A stretch of 64,000 nucleotides of DNA, from NCBI GenBank assembly GCA_035701285.1, contig DASSNT010000015.1:1-64000 (forward strand), given 5' to 3'. Positions 50,270-58,558 of the stretch are shown piece by piece (positions within the stretch are counted from its first letter, which is position 1; each line of letters starts with the position of its first letter). The DNA comes from DASSBR01 sp035701285 (GTDB taxonomy: Bacteria > Pseudomonadota > Gammaproteobacteria > Natronospirales > DASSBR01). The notes under the pieces were generated by a model. The model was not told the origin of the DNA. It made no database searches and saw only the letters and a list, made by a program, of their open reading frames with translations. The position numbers and the translations under genes are program-made.

Positions 50270-50812
50270 TCAGCCATTTTTCAATAGCACGTAAACAGCG
50301 CCGGTTCCGCCGTCGCTGGGGCGTGCGGAGCAGAATGCGGCCACGTCAGCGCGCTGACTGAGCCAGCCGCCGAGGTGCTGCTTGAGGACCGGTCCGCGGT
50401 GGCCGGAGCGCAGGCCCTTGCCGTGGATGATGCGCGCGCAGCGCACGCCGAAGGCCGCGCATTCCGTCAGGAATTCACCCACCACGGCGCGCGCGTCAGC
50501 GACGGTGAGGCCATGCAGGTCGCACTCGGCACCGATCGATACCTGGCCGCGGCGCAGGCGCTTGAGCAATCGCTGATCGAGCCCGGGCTGGGCGAAAAAC
50601 AGCTCGTCGCCGCTGCCGAATTCAGCCGGATCGAGCGAATCGCCCAAGCTTTCGTTCAGCACCATGACATCGTCGGCGCGCCGGAAGCGGGCGCGCGGGG
50701 AGGGCAGCTTACGCTCGTGCGAAACAGTATCGACCTCCACGCGGCAGATGTCACCGACGTGCTCGCGGAACAGCGCGGCGTCTTCAGCGGAAATGGTCCA
50801 GCGCTTGGGCAT
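50270..50812 (-). CDS. Smr/MutS2-type endonuclease domain protein
   Basis: The 180-residue protein has an unstructured, charged N-terminal half and a C-terminal Smr domain (about 95-178) with DLHGLTVADARAVV, IIHGKGLRSG and GGTGAVYVLL. Stand-alone Smr proteins of proteobacteria (SmrA/SmrB type) are RNA or DNA nucleases; E. coli SmrB cleaves mRNA at collided ribosomes. Which activity applies here cannot be told. It is divergent from surE, with 71 bases between the starts. Confidence 0.88.
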   Translation of the reverse strand: MPKRWTISAEDAALFREHVGDICRVEVDTVSHERKLPSPRARFRRADDVMVLNESLGDSLDPAEFGSGDELFFAQPGLDQRLLKRLRRGQVSIGAECDLHGLTVADARAVVGEFLTECAAFGVRCARIIHGKGLRSGHRGPVLKQHLGGWLSQRADVAAFCSARPSDGGTGAVYVLLKNG

Positions 50813-50867
50813 TGGATCATTTTAACGCGCGATGGCGCCGCGCGTAACGCGCTACTAGCCGGCTTGT

Positions 50868-50876
50868 TGGTATAGT
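50868..50876 (+). promoter_or_regulatory. Extended -10 box abutting the surE start
   Basis: TGGTATAGT at 50868-50876 is a near-perfect extended -10 element. The expected start of transcription, about seven bases on, coincides with the surE ATG at 50884, so the mRNA would be leaderless. No Shine-Dalgarno site precedes the ATG, which agrees with this. No -35 match is present. Confidence 0.5.
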
Positions 50877-50883
50877 ACGCCCG

Positions 50884-51675
50884 ATGAAAATTCTGCTGAG
50901 CAATGACGATGGTTGCCAGGCCAAGGGCCTGCTGTGCCTGAAAGACGAGCTGGCGCACCTTGGGGACGTGACCGTCGTGGCGCCGGATCGGAACCGCAGC
51001 GGCGCCAGCAACTCGCTGACGCTGGATTCGCCGCTGCGCGTGCACCAGCATGGAGAACGTGTATATTGCGTGGACGGGACGCCTACCGATTGCGTACATC
51101 TCGCAATTACGGGGCTGCTGGACGAAGAGCCGGACATCGTCGTATCAGGGATTAACGCCGGTCCGAATCTCGGCGACGATGTGCTCTATTCGGGCACCGT
51201 CGCGGCTGCCATGGAGGGGCGGTTTCTGGGCCTGCCGGCGATCGCGGTGTCGCTGGCTTCCTCGCACCCGGAGCATTATTCGACAGCGGCAGTCGTCGTG
51301 CGCCGGCTGGTGACGATGCTGGCCCGCGGCAACCTGGCGCCTGATACAATTCTGAACGTGAACGTACCGGACCGGCTCGAAGCGGCACTCGCCGGCGTGA
51401 TTGCGACGCGGCTCGGGCACCGGCATCGCGCCGAGCCCGTCGTTCGCGCCAAAGACCCGCGCGGCCGACCGATTTACTGGGTAGGCGCGGTCGGCACGGC
51501 CGAAGACGGCGGACCCGGTACCGATTTTGCCGCGGTGCGCGACGGTTTCGTTTCGGTCACGCCGCTGAAGGTCGACTTCACGCGACACGAGACGCTGCCT
51601 GAGCTGGGCGATTGGCTGGAGGGCCTGGCCGATCGTGACGGGCCGGCGGTTGTAAAGGGGCAAGTGAGTGCTTGA
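50884..51675 (+). CDS. surE: 5'/3'-nucleotidase SurE
   Basis: SurE is a divalent-metal nucleoside monophosphate phosphatase linked to stationary-phase survival. The 263-residue protein has the metal-binding MKILLSNDDGCQAKGL N-terminus, PDRNRSGASNSLT, and the SGINAGPNLGDDVLYSGTVA region. It opens the surE-pcm-nlpD-rpoS cluster, conserved in gammaproteobacteria. Confidence 0.96.
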   Translation: MKILLSNDDGCQAKGLLCLKDELAHLGDVTVVAPDRNRSGASNSLTLDSPLRVHQHGERVYCVDGTPTDCVHLAITGLLDEEPDIVVSGINAGPNLGDDVLYSGTVAAAMEGRFLGLPAIAVSLASSHPEHYSTAAVVVRRLVTMLARGNLAPDTILNVNVPDRLEAALAGVIATRLGHRHRAEPVVRAKDPRGRPIYWVGAVGTAEDGGPGTDFAAVRDGFVSVTPLKVDFTRHETLPELGDWLEGLADRDGPAVVKGQVSA

Positions 51676-51678
51676 TTC

Positions 51679-52338
51679 ATGATGACAGAGGCTAGCGGTA
51701 TCGGCATGACCTCCGCGCGCACCCGTGAGCGTCTCGTCGCGCGCCTGCGCGCCAAGGGCATCGAGAGCGTGCCGGTGCTGAACGCGATCCGCGAAACGCC
51801 GCGGCACCTGTTCGTCGACGAGGCGCTGGCCAGCCGTGCCTATGAAGACACCGCGCTGCCAATCGGTCACGGCCAGACCATCTCCCAACCCTTCATCGTG
51901 GCGCGCATGACCGAGGCGCTGTTCGCCGGCGGCGTGCCGGACAAAGTACTGGAAGTCGGCAGCGGGTCGGGCTACCAGACCGCCGTTCTGGCAAAGCTCG
52001 CGCCGGCGGTTTACACGGTAGAGCGCATTCAGCCGCTGATCGAGCGCGCGCGCCGGCTGTTGCGCGGCCTGGACGTGCGCAACGTCAAATTCAAATACTC
52101 CGACGGCAGTTGGGGCTGGCCGGAGCAGGGACCCTATGACGGCATTCTGGTGACAGCGGCGCCCGAGGAAGTGCCGGCCGCGCTGCTGGAGCAGCTTGCG
52201 CCGGGCGGGCGGATGGTAATCCCGGTCGGCGGGCGCGGCTTCCAGGAGCTGCTGCGCATTACTCGCCGCAACGACCACTACGAGCAGGAGTCGCTCGACA
52301 AGGTCAGCTTCGTGCCGCTGCTGGGCGGCACGCAATGA
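51679..52338 (+). CDS. pcm: Protein-L-isoaspartate O-methyltransferase
   Basis: Pcm methylates isoaspartyl residues to start their repair in aged proteins. The 219-residue protein has the substrate region TPRHLFVDEALASRAYED, GHGQTISQP and the SAM loop KVLEVGSGSGYQTAVLA. Two adjacent ATGs (51679, 51682) and a third eight codons later could start it. It follows surE by three bases. Confidence 0.95.
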   Translation: MMTEASGIGMTSARTRERLVARLRAKGIESVPVLNAIRETPRHLFVDEALASRAYEDTALPIGHGQTISQPFIVARMTEALFAGGVPDKVLEVGSGSGYQTAVLAKLAPAVYTVERIQPLIERARRLLRGLDVRNVKFKYSDGSWGWPEQGPYDGILVTAAPEEVPAALLEQLAPGGRMVIPVGGRGFQELLRITRRNDHYEQESLDKVSFVPLLGGTQ

Positions 52339-52354
52339 GTTTCCCGCGCGCCTG

Positions 52355-53074
52355 ATGAAGCGGCTGGTCCGGCTGACGCTGCTCGCGGCTGTTTGTCTGT
52401 CTCTAGTCGGTTGCACGAACGCGTTGCGCTGGCGGCACTACGACTACGTCGTGCAGCGCGGCGACACGCTGTACTCCATTGCCTGGCACTTCGACCTCGA
52501 TTATCGCGACCTCGCCGCCTGGAACGGCATCAATCCGCCATATCGGATTTACCCGGGAGAAAAACTGGTGCTGAGCCGTGCGAAGGCAGGGTACGCGGCA
52601 TCGAGCACGGTCTCCACGCCGTCTTCCACCACGGTCGCCCGCAATCCGGCTCCGACGCGCACTCCGGCGCCTGCTCCCGATGAGTATGCCGGCAAGACAG
52701 TCTCGGACTGGCTATGGCCGGCCGAAGGCCGCATCGTCAGCCATTTCGACCCGGACAAGATCACCGCGAAGGGCATCAACATCGGCGGACAGTTCGGCGA
52801 ACCGGTGCGCGCGGCGGCGGATGGCCGCGTCGTTTACAGCGGCAGTGGACTCGTCGGCTACGGCGAGCTTATTATCATCAAACACAATAACCATTATCTG
52901 AGCGCCTACGCGCACAACCGCAAGCGGCTGGTGCAGGAAGGCGACGAAGTCAAAGCCGGGGATGAAATTGCAACAATGGGGCATGGCAACAATGGCGAGG
53001 CACTGTTGCACTTTGAAATCCGTTACGACGGCAAGCCGGTCGATCCGCTGCATTATCTGCCGTCGCGCAGCTGA
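52355..53074 (+). CDS. nlpD: Lipoprotein NlpD (LysM and LytM/M23 domains)
   Basis: NlpD is an envelope lipoprotein that activates the amidase AmiC at the division site. The 239-residue protein has a lipoprotein signal (LSLVGC, cysteine near residue 20), a LysM domain (YVVQRGDTLYSIAWHF, about 30-75), a linker and an M23 domain (about 120-235). The M23 site reads LLHFEIRYDG, lacking the first histidine of the active HLH motif, as in NlpD activators. In E. coli the main rpoS promoter lies inside nlpD; here it cannot be read with confidence. Confidence 0.94.
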   Translation: MKRLVRLTLLAAVCLSLVGCTNALRWRHYDYVVQRGDTLYSIAWHFDLDYRDLAAWNGINPPYRIYPGEKLVLSRAKAGYAASSTVSTPSSTTVARNPAPTRTPAPAPDEYAGKTVSDWLWPAEGRIVSHFDPDKITAKGINIGGQFGEPVRAAADGRVVYSGSGLVGYGELIIIKHNNHYLSAYAHNRKRLVQEGDEVKAGDEIATMGHGNNGEALLHFEIRYDGKPVDPLHYLPSRS

Positions 53075-53080
53075 GTAGCC

Positions 53081-54016
53081 ATGGCCGACGAAGGCGCGGA
53101 AATGGACATGGACGAGCCACTGCGGAACGATGTCGATCGCAACGGCGACCACTGGCTGAATGCGCGCCACGACGCGAACGACGAGCAACTCGACGCCACT
53201 CGTATGTACCTCGACGAGGTAGGTTTCTCGCCGCTGCTGACAGCCGACGAAGAAGTGCACTTCGGCCGTCTTGCACGCGTCGGCGACGAGGGCGCGCGCA
53301 AGCGGATGATCGAGAGCAACCTGCGCCTTGTCGTCAGCCTCGCCCGGCGCTACATCTACCGGGGCTTGCCGTTGCTGGACCTGATCGAAGAGGGCAATCT
53401 CGGCCTGATTCACGCGGTCGAGAAGTTCGACCCCGAGCGCGGCTTCCGGTTTTCGACCTACGCAACCTGGTGGATCCGCCAGTCGATCGAGCGGGCCGTG
53501 ATGAACCAGTCGCGCACCGTCCGCCTGCCGATCCACATCGTCAAGGAAGTCAGCCTGTATTCACGGACGTCGCGGAAGCTCGCCCAGCAACTGGAGCGCG
53601 AGGCGCGGCGCGAGGAGGTCGCTGCGACCCTGGGGCGGCCGCTGGCGCATATCGAGCGTCTCCTGTGCCTGTGTGAGCCGACGATGTCGGTCGACCGGCC
53701 GTTCGGCGACGAGAGCGACCGGCCGGTGCTGGACGCGATTCCCGACGATAACAACCCGGACCCGTTCCAGCAGCTCGAAGGCGTGGATATGGAGGCCGCG
53801 ATTGCCAACTGGCTGGCGCGGTTGAACGACAAGCAGCGCATCGTCGTCGAATTGCGCTTCGGCCTTGACGGCCACGGCCAGCGCACGTTGGATGAAGTCG
53901 GCCGCCAGGTCGGCGTCACCCGCGAGCGGGTGCGGCAGATTCAGCTGGATGCGCTGCGGAAACTGCGGCTGATGTTCGAAGCGGACGGCCTGTCGGGCGA
54001 GTCAGTTTTCGAGTAG
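53081..54016 (+). CDS. rpoS: RNA polymerase sigma factor RpoS
   Basis: RpoS directs the general stress and stationary-phase response. The 311-residue protein has region 1.2 (DATRMYLDEVGFSPLLT), region 2 (LIEEGNLGLIHAVEKFDPERGFRFSTYATWWIRQ), region 3 and region 4 (RFGLDGHGQRTLDEVG and VTRERVRQIQ). Its position after nlpD distinguishes it from other sigma70 relatives. The stop lies in a 12-bp tandem duplication shared with the convergent gene. Confidence 0.96.
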   Translation: MADEGAEMDMDEPLRNDVDRNGDHWLNARHDANDEQLDATRMYLDEVGFSPLLTADEEVHFGRLARVGDEGARKRMIESNLRLVVSLARRYIYRGLPLLDLIEEGNLGLIHAVEKFDPERGFRFSTYATWWIRQSIERAVMNQSRTVRLPIHIVKEVSLYSRTSRKLAQQLEREARREEVAATLGRPLAHIERLLCLCEPTMSVDRPFGDESDRPVLDAIPDDNNPDPFQQLEGVDMEAAIANWLARLNDKQRIVVELRFGLDGHGQRTLDEVGRQVGVTRERVRQIQLDALRKLRLMFEADGLSGESVFE

Positions 54017-54037
54017 ATCATCAACTAGATCATCAAC
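54014..54037. repeat. 12-bp tandem duplication at convergent stop codons
   Basis: TAGATCATCAAC occurs twice in direct succession (54014-54025 and 54026-54037). The first copy provides the rpoS stop (TAG at 54014). The junction provides the stop of the minus-strand gene (complement of CTA at 54025-54027). Confidence 0.8.
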
Positions 54038-54402
54038 AGGCCGGCCACGACCTTGCGGCCTTCGTTCAGCAGGATGTTGAACGTGCGGCAGGCGGCGGCC
54101 GTATGCATGATTTCGATGCCCACGTTGCTGCGATACAGCGGCGCCATGATTGCCGGCGCCGGAAACCGTTGCGAGCGTCCCGTGCCCAGCAGCACGAGGT
54201 CGGGCTCCGTCGCCAGCAGCGCTTCGAGGTGGGTGGCGTTCAGATCGTCAAAAGTCTCCGGCGGCCAACTCGCGTTGAGCGTCGTGGCGGACAGGATCAC
54301 GCTGGTCTCGATCGTCTCGTCGTTGACGACTATGTAGCCGTCGCCGTAACCACGGACGATCCGGGCGTTTTCTTCCGGGATGGTTGCTCTTTCGATCTTC
54401 AT
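54025..54402 (-). CDS. Mth938/DUF498-like small protein
   Basis: The 125-residue protein matches the Mth938-like (DUF498, NDUFAF3-type) family: IVRGYGDGYIVVNDETI near the start, then LVLLGTGRSQRFPAP and the C-terminal VGIEIMHTAAACRTFNILLNEGRKV. Human NDUFAF3 assists complex I assembly, but bacterial members are uncharacterised. The ATG at 54402 gives the family start; the longer frame crosses the recJ promoter. It converges with rpoS and diverges from recJ. Confidence 0.85.
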   Translation of the reverse strand: MKIERATIPEENARIVRGYGDGYIVVNDETIETSVILSATTLNASWPPETFDDLNATHLEALLATEPDLVLLGTGRSQRFPAPAIMAPLYRSNVGIEIMHTAAACRTFNILLNEGRKVVAGLLMI

Positions 54403-54426
54403 TGGACGGGCTGAGGCGGTTACGCG

Positions 54427-54432
54427 GATAAT
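54427..54432 (+). promoter_or_regulatory. -10 box abutting the recJ start
   Basis: GATAAT at 54427-54432 lies eight bases before the recJ ATG. TTGGAC at 54402-54407 is a -35 candidate with a 19-base spacer, and it overlaps the start codon of the divergent gene. The transcript would begin within a few bases of the ATG. Confidence 0.4.
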
Positions 54433-54440
54433 GCCCGCCC

Positions 54441-56189
54441 ATGATAACACCCCCGCCTTTGATCAAGCGGCGACCGGCCGGTGTTGCGGATGAGCTCGAC
54501 GGCCAGCTTCCACCGCTGCTGAAACGGCTTTACGCCGCGCGCGGCATTGCATCTTCAGACGCTCTGGACTACCGGCTGGCGCGGCTGCTGCCTTGCAACG
54601 GCTTGAGCGGCATAGACGCCGCCGCGGCTTTGCTTGCCGATACGATAGAAAACCAGCGTCCAATCCTGATTGTGGGCGACTTCGATACCGACGGTGCGAC
54701 CAGCTCGGCGCTGGCGATGCGCGCGCTACGCGCGCTGGGCGCGGCGGATGTCGGTTACCTGGTGCCGAATCGCTTCGAATACGGTTATGGACTGACGCCT
54801 GAAATCGCGGCGCTGGCCGTCGCGCGCGAGCCGGCGCTGGTGGTGACGGTAGACAACGGCATTTCGAGCGTTGCCGGCGTGGCGGCGTTGCGCGAGCGTG
54901 GCATCGACGTTCTGGTGACCGATCACCACCTGCCCGGCGAGACGCTGCCGCGGGCGAACGTCATCGTCAATCCGAACCTGCCGGACGATCCTTTCCCGAG
55001 CAAGGCGCTTGCCGGGGTCGGCGTCATGTTCTATGTGCTGATCGCGTTGCGTGGCTGCCTGCGCGAGCGCAACTGGTTCGGCCGGCGTGGGCTGGCCGAG
55101 CCGGCACTGGCCGACTGGCTCGATCTGGTGGCGCTGGGGACGGTCGCCGACATGGTGCCGCTCGACGACAACAACCGCATCCTGGTCGAGCAGGGCCTGC
55201 GACGGATGCGCGCAGGCCGGTGCTCCGCCGGCATTGCGGCACTGGCGCAACTGGGCGGGCGCGATCTGGCGCGAATAACGCCGGCTGACCTCGGCTTCGC
55301 CATCGCGCCCCGGCTGAATGCCGCCGGGCGGCTGGATGACATGTCGCTGGGAATCGAATGCCTGCTGGCCAATGAGTCGGCTCGGGCGCTGGCGCTGGCA
55401 GCGCGGCTGGATGAGTTGAATCGGGAGCGGCGCGAGATCGAAGCCGGCATGCGAGCAGAGGCATTGGCGCTGATCGAGCCCCTGCTGGCGGAAATGGACG
55501 GTGCAGGCGCGACCGGGCTCTGTCTGTTCGAGGAAAGCTGGCATCAGGGCGTGATCGGGCTGGTCGCCGGGCGGGTAAAGGATCACGCGCACCGGCCGGT
55601 CATTGCGTTCGCGCGCGCGGATGACGAGACGTTGAAAGGCTCCGCACGCTCCGTGCCCGGGCTCAATATCCGCGACGTGCTGGCGGCGGTCGACGCGCGG
55701 CGGCCGGGGCTGCTGCGCAAGTTCGGCGGCCACGCGATGGCGGCTGGGCTGACGCTTGCTGCTGCGCATTACGATGATTTTGCGGCCGCGTTCGATGCCG
55801 AAGTTCGACTGGCACTAGGCGACGAGGAATTGATCAAGAACATCCTGACCGACGGCGCGCTGGAACCGGACGAACTGACGCTCGAGATGGCAGAGCTGCT
55901 GCGCCTGGCCGGGCCGTGGGGGCAGGCTTTTCCGGAGCCGCTGTTCGACGGCGAGTTCGGCATCGCCGAGTCGCGCGTAGTCGGGGAGCGGCATTTGCGT
56001 CTGCGAGTGCGGCTTTCGGAGACCGCGCCACCGCTCGAGGCGATTGCGTTTAACATCGACGAAAGCGCCGTGGCCGGCTGCGAGCGCATCCGGCTGGTTT
56101 ATCGGCCGGACGTGAACGTCTGGCGCGGCGAGAGCCGGTTACAGCTTGTCGTCGAGCATCTTGAGCCGATTCCCGCTAGACACCCGTAG
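54441..56189 (+). CDS. recJ: Single-stranded-DNA-specific exonuclease RecJ
   Basis: RecJ is a 5'-3' single-strand exonuclease for recombination and mismatch repair. The 582-residue protein has the DHH-family motifs VGDFDTDGATSSALA (first metal site), DNGISSVAG, VTDHHLPGE (DHH) and the DHHA1 region with RSVPGLNIRDVL and KFGGHAMAAGLTL. Its last codons lie in the first copy of a 130-bp tandem repeat, so the C-terminus may vary between strains. Confidence 0.95.
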   Translation: MITPPPLIKRRPAGVADELDGQLPPLLKRLYAARGIASSDALDYRLARLLPCNGLSGIDAAAALLADTIENQRPILIVGDFDTDGATSSALAMRALRALGAADVGYLVPNRFEYGYGLTPEIAALAVAREPALVVTVDNGISSVAGVAALRERGIDVLVTDHHLPGETLPRANVIVNPNLPDDPFPSKALAGVGVMFYVLIALRGCLRERNWFGRRGLAEPALADWLDLVALGTVADMVPLDDNNRILVEQGLRRMRAGRCSAGIAALAQLGGRDLARITPADLGFAIAPRLNAAGRLDDMSLGIECLLANESARALALAARLDELNRERREIEAGMRAEALALIEPLLAEMDGAGATGLCLFEESWHQGVIGLVAGRVKDHAHRPVIAFARADDETLKGSARSVPGLNIRDVLAAVDARRPGLLRKFGGHAMAAGLTLAAAHYDDFAAAFDAEVRLALGDEELIKNILTDGALEPDELTLEMAELLRLAGPWGQAFPEPLFDGEFGIAESRVVGERHLRLRVRLSETAPPLEAIAFNIDESAVAGCERIRLVYRPDVNVWRGESRLQLVVEHLEPIPARHP

Positions 56190-56467
56190 GAAAAACCCGT
56201 AAGGGTGAGGCCGGATCAAGCCGGAGCACTGCTCCGGCCCGGCCGAACGGCTGCGCTGGATGCGCAGGCTGGTGCCCGCACCATGGATGGTTTATTGCCA
56301 ATCCCGCTAGACGCCCGTAGGAAAACCCGTAAGGGTGAGGCCGGATCAAGCCGGAGCACTGCTCCGGCCCGGCCGAACGGCTGCGCTGGATGCGCAGGCT
56401 GGTGCCCGCACCATGGATGGTTTATTGCCAATCCCGCTAGACGCCCGTAGGAAAAACCCGTAAGGTT
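56171..56467 (+). repeat. 130-bp tandem repeat (two full units plus a partial third)
   Basis: Units begin at 56171, 56302 and 56432; the spacing is 131 then 130 bases because one A is missing in unit 2. The third unit breaks off after about 35 bases. Each full unit contains the perfect palindrome CCGGAGCACTGCTCCGG. The first unit includes the recJ stop. The stretch 56190-56495 holds no gene. Confidence 0.92.
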
Positions 56468-56495
56468 TGGCGGTCGCAATTTAGGGGTAATTTGT

Positions 56496-58253
56496 ATGCA
56501 ACAGCCTGATCAACTGCAAGCACAGCCGAAGAAGGCGTTCGCTGCACTGTTCTTCATCGAGATGTGGGAACGCTTCGGCTACTACGGCATGCAGGCCATC
56601 ATGGTGCTGTTCCTGGTGGACGCGCTGACGAACAACGCCGACATCGCCAGGGCAGCCGGCCTCGACGGTGGCAACCCCGAAGCGCGCGCCGTGCTGATCT
56701 GGGGCGCGATGGTCTCGATGGTGTACGCGCTGACGATGGTCGGCGGCTTCATCGGCGACAAGGTGCTGGGCGCGCGGCGCACGATGACGCTGGGCGCGAT
56801 CACGTTGATGATCGGTTACGCGCTGCTGGCGATTCCATCCGCCGCCACGCTGTTTTTTGCGATGGGCGTGATTTCGATCGGTAACGGGCTGTTCAAGGTC
56901 AACCCGAACAACCTCGTATCGAGGCTGTATCCGAACGATCCGAGCAAGCTCGACTCGACGTTCACCATCTATTACATGTCGATCAACATCGGCTCGCTGA
57001 TTTCCATCGCGGCGACGCCCATTGTCGCCTACAATTTAGGCTGGCATGTCGCTTTTGGCGTCAGCGCGATAGGACTAGCGCTCGGCCTGCTGAACTACCT
57101 GTTCATGCGCAAGGCCGTGCAGCCGTACGGTTCGGCGCCCGATTTCGAGAAGCTGCACTGGGGCAAGTTGATTGCCGTGATCGTCGGCTCGCTCATAATC
57201 GCCGCTATTGTCTCCTACGTCATCCGCTACAACGACGTCACGAGAGGAGTCATTATCGCTTTCGCGATCGTGGCCTTGGGGATTTTCGCCTACCTGATGA
57301 AGACGGAGCCGCAATATCGCGGCCGTCTTGCGGCCTGCCTGGTTCTGCTCGCGATCGTGATCGTATTTTTCATTTACTACCAGCAGATGTCCACATCGCT
57401 GACGCTGTTCGCGAAGCACAACGTGTACAACGCTCAAATGACGGGCGCACAAGATGCGCTATCAACTCTGTTTGGGAGCTGGTGGTCCATTTTGGCCATA
57501 GTGTTGGCCAGCCCGATAGCAACGTTCTTTGTACATCGCAGCAATACGATGGGTAAGCTTTCCATGCCCATCAAGTACCTTGTCGGGCTAGCAATTGCGG
57601 TATTCGCGTTCTTTGCGTTTGCGTTAGTAACAGGATCTGCTTCTGGGGGGCTCCTGCCGGCGCAGTTCCAGGACCTGAATCCGTTCTGGATCGTGATCCT
57701 GAGCCCGATCATGGCGGCTTACTACACGCATCGCGCCAACACGAAAGGCGATTTTTCGATGCCGACCAAGTACGCGGCCGGCCTGTTCGTCTCGAGCCTC
57801 GCGTTCTTCATCTTCGCGGCGAGCGGTCTGGCCGCCGGGGCCGACGGCATCGTGTCGGGCTGGTGGCTGGTGGCGGGCTACGGCCTGCAATCGATCGCCG
57901 AGTTGATTATCAGCGCGCTTGGGCTGTCAATGATCGTCAAGCTCGTGCCGGAGCGGCTCCGCGGCCTGCTGCTGGGAGCGTTCTTCCTCGCCACGGCCAT
58001 CAGCCAGTATCTTGGCAGCGTGGTGGCGACGATTGCGTCCGTTCCGGAACACGTCACCGATCCGTCTCAATCGATTTCGCTGTTCACGGGCCTGTTTACA
58101 AAGCTCGGCATCGCGGCGTTGATTGCAGCGATCATCGCGGCTCTGCTGGTCCCGTGGCTCAAGCGACTGATCGGCGAGGATCCGTCGCTGCGCGGCGACG
58201 GCTTCAAGCCGGAAACGCCCGAGGGCGACGTGGCGGTCGGCCGGGAGGTATAG
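56496..58253 (+). CDS. POT-family proton-dependent oligopeptide transporter with internal insertion
   Basis: The 585-residue inner-membrane protein belongs to the PTR2/POT family that imports di- and tripeptides with protons. The MWERFGYYGMQAI start carries the ExxERFxYY motif, and GGFIGDKVLGARRTM and INIGSLIS follow. It is about 80 residues longer than E. coli Dtp proteins. Residues about 315-385 contain a segment (LASPIATFFVHRSNTMGKLS) resembling the one that follows at about 405-450 (LSPIMAAYYTHRANTKGDFS). The extra segment adds two hydrophobic helices, and its DNA is less GC-rich than the surrounding gene. Confidence 0.88.
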   Translation: MQQPDQLQAQPKKAFAALFFIEMWERFGYYGMQAIMVLFLVDALTNNADIARAAGLDGGNPEARAVLIWGAMVSMVYALTMVGGFIGDKVLGARRTMTLGAITLMIGYALLAIPSAATLFFAMGVISIGNGLFKVNPNNLVSRLYPNDPSKLDSTFTIYYMSINIGSLISIAATPIVAYNLGWHVAFGVSAIGLALGLLNYLFMRKAVQPYGSAPDFEKLHWGKLIAVIVGSLIIAAIVSYVIRYNDVTRGVIIAFAIVALGIFAYLMKTEPQYRGRLAACLVLLAIVIVFFIYYQQMSTSLTLFAKHNVYNAQMTGAQDALSTLFGSWWSILAIVLASPIATFFVHRSNTMGKLSMPIKYLVGLAIAVFAFFAFALVTGSASGGLLPAQFQDLNPFWIVILSPIMAAYYTHRANTKGDFSMPTKYAAGLFVSSLAFFIFAASGLAAGADGIVSGWWLVAGYGLQSIAELIISALGLSMIVKLVPERLRGLLLGAFFLATAISQYLGSVVATIASVPEHVTDPSQSISLFTGLFTKLGIAALIAAIIAALLVPWLKRLIGEDPSLRGDGFKPETPEGDVAVGREV

Positions 58254-58283
58254 CGGGCGTCCGAGGTTCCTTCGGCCTCAAGG

Positions 58284-58314
58284 GAGGCGGCCACAATGGC
58301 CGCCTCTTTTTTTT
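58284..58314 (+). terminator. Rho-independent terminator after the POT transporter
   Basis: A perfect 10-bp stem (GAGGCGGCCA with TGGCCGCCTC), a CAA loop and eight T residues lie 30 bases after the transporter stop. It separates the transporter from the secreted-protein gene. Confidence 0.93.
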
Positions 58315-58558
58315 GCCGCTTCTGCTTGATAAGCCGCAGAAACGGACTAGACTGGTCAGGGCAAGCCCGTAACGGAGGCAGGGTTAGATCATACTTGGGC
58401 TGGGCTTGCCATGATCCTGGCTCTTGCTGAGCCGGCCCTGTCAGGCAGGAGGACGAGTTCCTCCAGCCTTGTCGCCTCGTGCGGCCACGAAAACGAAAAG
58501 CAATCGCAACCGACGGCATGGCCATGGAGAAGCCCGAACTCCACACGGAGGAGTGGAC

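Noticed and set aside
56171..56467. Possible CRISPR-like array
   Set aside because: The units are 130 bp and directly tandem with no variable spacers, and no cas genes are near.
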